DNA of 6,523 nt, taken from positions 1 to 6,523 of the forward strand of contig DOFS01000479.1 of assembly GCA_003523945.1 (NCBI GenBank), given 5' to 3'. This document shows positions 5,844-6,523 of this stretch, piece after piece. A program made the translations under genes and the position numbers. Each line of letters begins with the position of its first letter. Positions within the stretch are counted from its first letter, which is position 1. Origin of the DNA: Nitrospiraceae bacterium. Its GTDB lineage: Bacteria > Nitrospirota > Nitrospiria > Nitrospirales > UBA8639. The notes beneath the pieces were generated by a model. The model was not told the origin of the DNA. It was given only the letters and a program-made list of their open reading frames with translations, and searched no databases.

Positions 5844-6523
5844 GTGAACACAGGGGTAACCTTGCAAAATGTTTCAAGACTGTGTCCGTCGCCGTCTCTC
5901 AAGTGGATAGTAGTATGTGGCGTCTGTAGTGTGTTGGCTACCGGTTGCGTAGCACAACAAGCCGATCTAGCCAGGATTCAAAAGGATTTAGAACTACAAA
6001 TTGCCAAAATCAAAAATGAAAAACAGGCTCTGGTTTTACAAGTTGATGAAACCAAAGCCCAGCTCATCAAGATGAATGAGGAAGCCCAAAAAACCCGAGG
6101 CAATTTGGCTTCTATTAATCAAAAAGCCACACTCCTCCAGGAAAAAGATGTTGCCAGTTTATACGGAAAGCTTGAAGAAACGGAAAAAAGTATCCAAGAC
6201 CTCAAAAAGGACTTTACAAACCAAACCGATCTTTTAAAATCTGAGGTCCAATCGATTCAAACTACGGTCCAGACCCATGGGGAAGACCTGCAAACGGCCA
6301 AAACCCACAATACGACCCTCGCCCAACAGGTTGACGAAAACAATCAAGTATTAACCACAAACATGGGCGAATTTCAAAATTCTCTTGCTCAATTTAAGGA
6401 AACGCTGACCAGCCTCGGAACGACGATTGGACAAGTCCAAACAGATTTGTCAGAACAACGCCAAGACCTGGGAACCCTGCAGGCCCGCTCAGACGAACTG
6501 GCTGGATCAATGCGGCAAATTCA
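5844..6523 (+). CDS. Lipoprotein with a long coiled coil in the cpoB/ybgF position; runs off the right edge
   Basis: A GTG start behind a strong SD opens a frame with no stop to the window edge (226 codons visible). The first 34 residues are a lipoprotein signal peptide: hydrophobic SLKWIVVCGVCSVLATGC, with lipobox LATGC and lipidated C35. Everything visible after that (about 38-226) is Gln/Lys/Glu-rich with Leu, Ile and Val at heptad-like spacing, as in LEETEKSIQDLKKDF and LLKSEVQSIQTTVQ. This indicates a long coiled coil with almost no proline. Following pal by 47 nt, it stands where cpoB/ybgF normally lies. CpoB has an N-terminal coiled coil for trimerisation and then TPRs, and it couples Tol to PBP1B-LpoB in E. 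coli. TPRs would have to lie beyond the window. Its coiled coil is much longer than that of E. coli CpoB, and E. coli CpoB is not a lipoprotein, so the assignment rests mainly on position. Confidence 0.75.
   Translation, partial: MNTGVTLQNVSRLCPSPSLKWIVVCGVCSVLATGCVAQQADLARIQKDLELQIAKIKNEKQALVLQVDETKAQLIKMNEEAQKTRGNLASINQKATLLQEKDVASLYGKLEETEKSIQDLKKDFTNQTDLLKSEVQSIQTTVQTHGEDLQTAKTHNTTLAQQVDENNQVLTTNMGEFQNSLAQFKETLTSLGTTIGQVQTDLSEQRQDLGTLQARSDELAGSMRQI

Overview
The window carries a tol-pal cell-envelope operon from a Gram-negative (diderm) bacterium. In order along the plus strand it holds tolQ, tolR, a tolA/tonB-type gene, tolB, pal and a cpoB/ybgF-position lipoprotein gene that runs off the right edge. 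Two tRNA genes sit upstream. The outer-membrane lipoprotein Pal, the periplasmic TolB propeller and the TolQ/TolR proton channel establish a diderm envelope. The TonB-like proline-rich TolA and the heavily extended Pal differ from the enterobacterial versions. They would fit Nitrospirota or deltaproteobacterial relatives, with a moderate-GC Nitrospira-like organism as my best guess, but no marker in the window settles the taxonomy.

Layout. Positions 1-209 (minus strand) hold the 5' end of a divergent gene for a single-pass membrane protein, possibly YfgM-like. Positions 210-387 are a divergent intergenic region with a 14-bp perfect palindrome and a consensus sigma-70 promoter (TTGACA, 16 bp, TATAAT) facing right. 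Positions 388-463 are tRNA-Val(TAC) and 579-657 are tRNA-Asp(GTC), both with encoded CCA. Positions 742-5796 are tolQ, tolR, tolA, tolB and pal, closely packed, with an ATGA overlap between tolQ and tolR and gaps of 11, 18 and 44 nt after that. From 5844 to the edge lies a lipoprotein gene with a very long predicted coiled coil.

How the genes work together. TolQ and TolR form the inner-membrane proton-driven motor. TolA is anchored beside them by one transmembrane helix carrying the family SxxxH motif and reaches across the periplasm. TolB is the periplasmic propeller that binds Pal. Pal is an outer-membrane lipoprotein whose OmpA-like domain binds peptidoglycan. The last gene occupies the place of cpoB/ybgF, whose product links Tol-Pal to peptidoglycan synthesis in E. 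coli. The system keeps the outer membrane attached and constricting during division.

I see no wholly new system. The less ordinary points are the tRNA-tol arrangement with only one clear promoter and no visible terminator, the proline-rich TolA, the long repeat-containing Pal linker, and the long coiled coil of the final lipoprotein.
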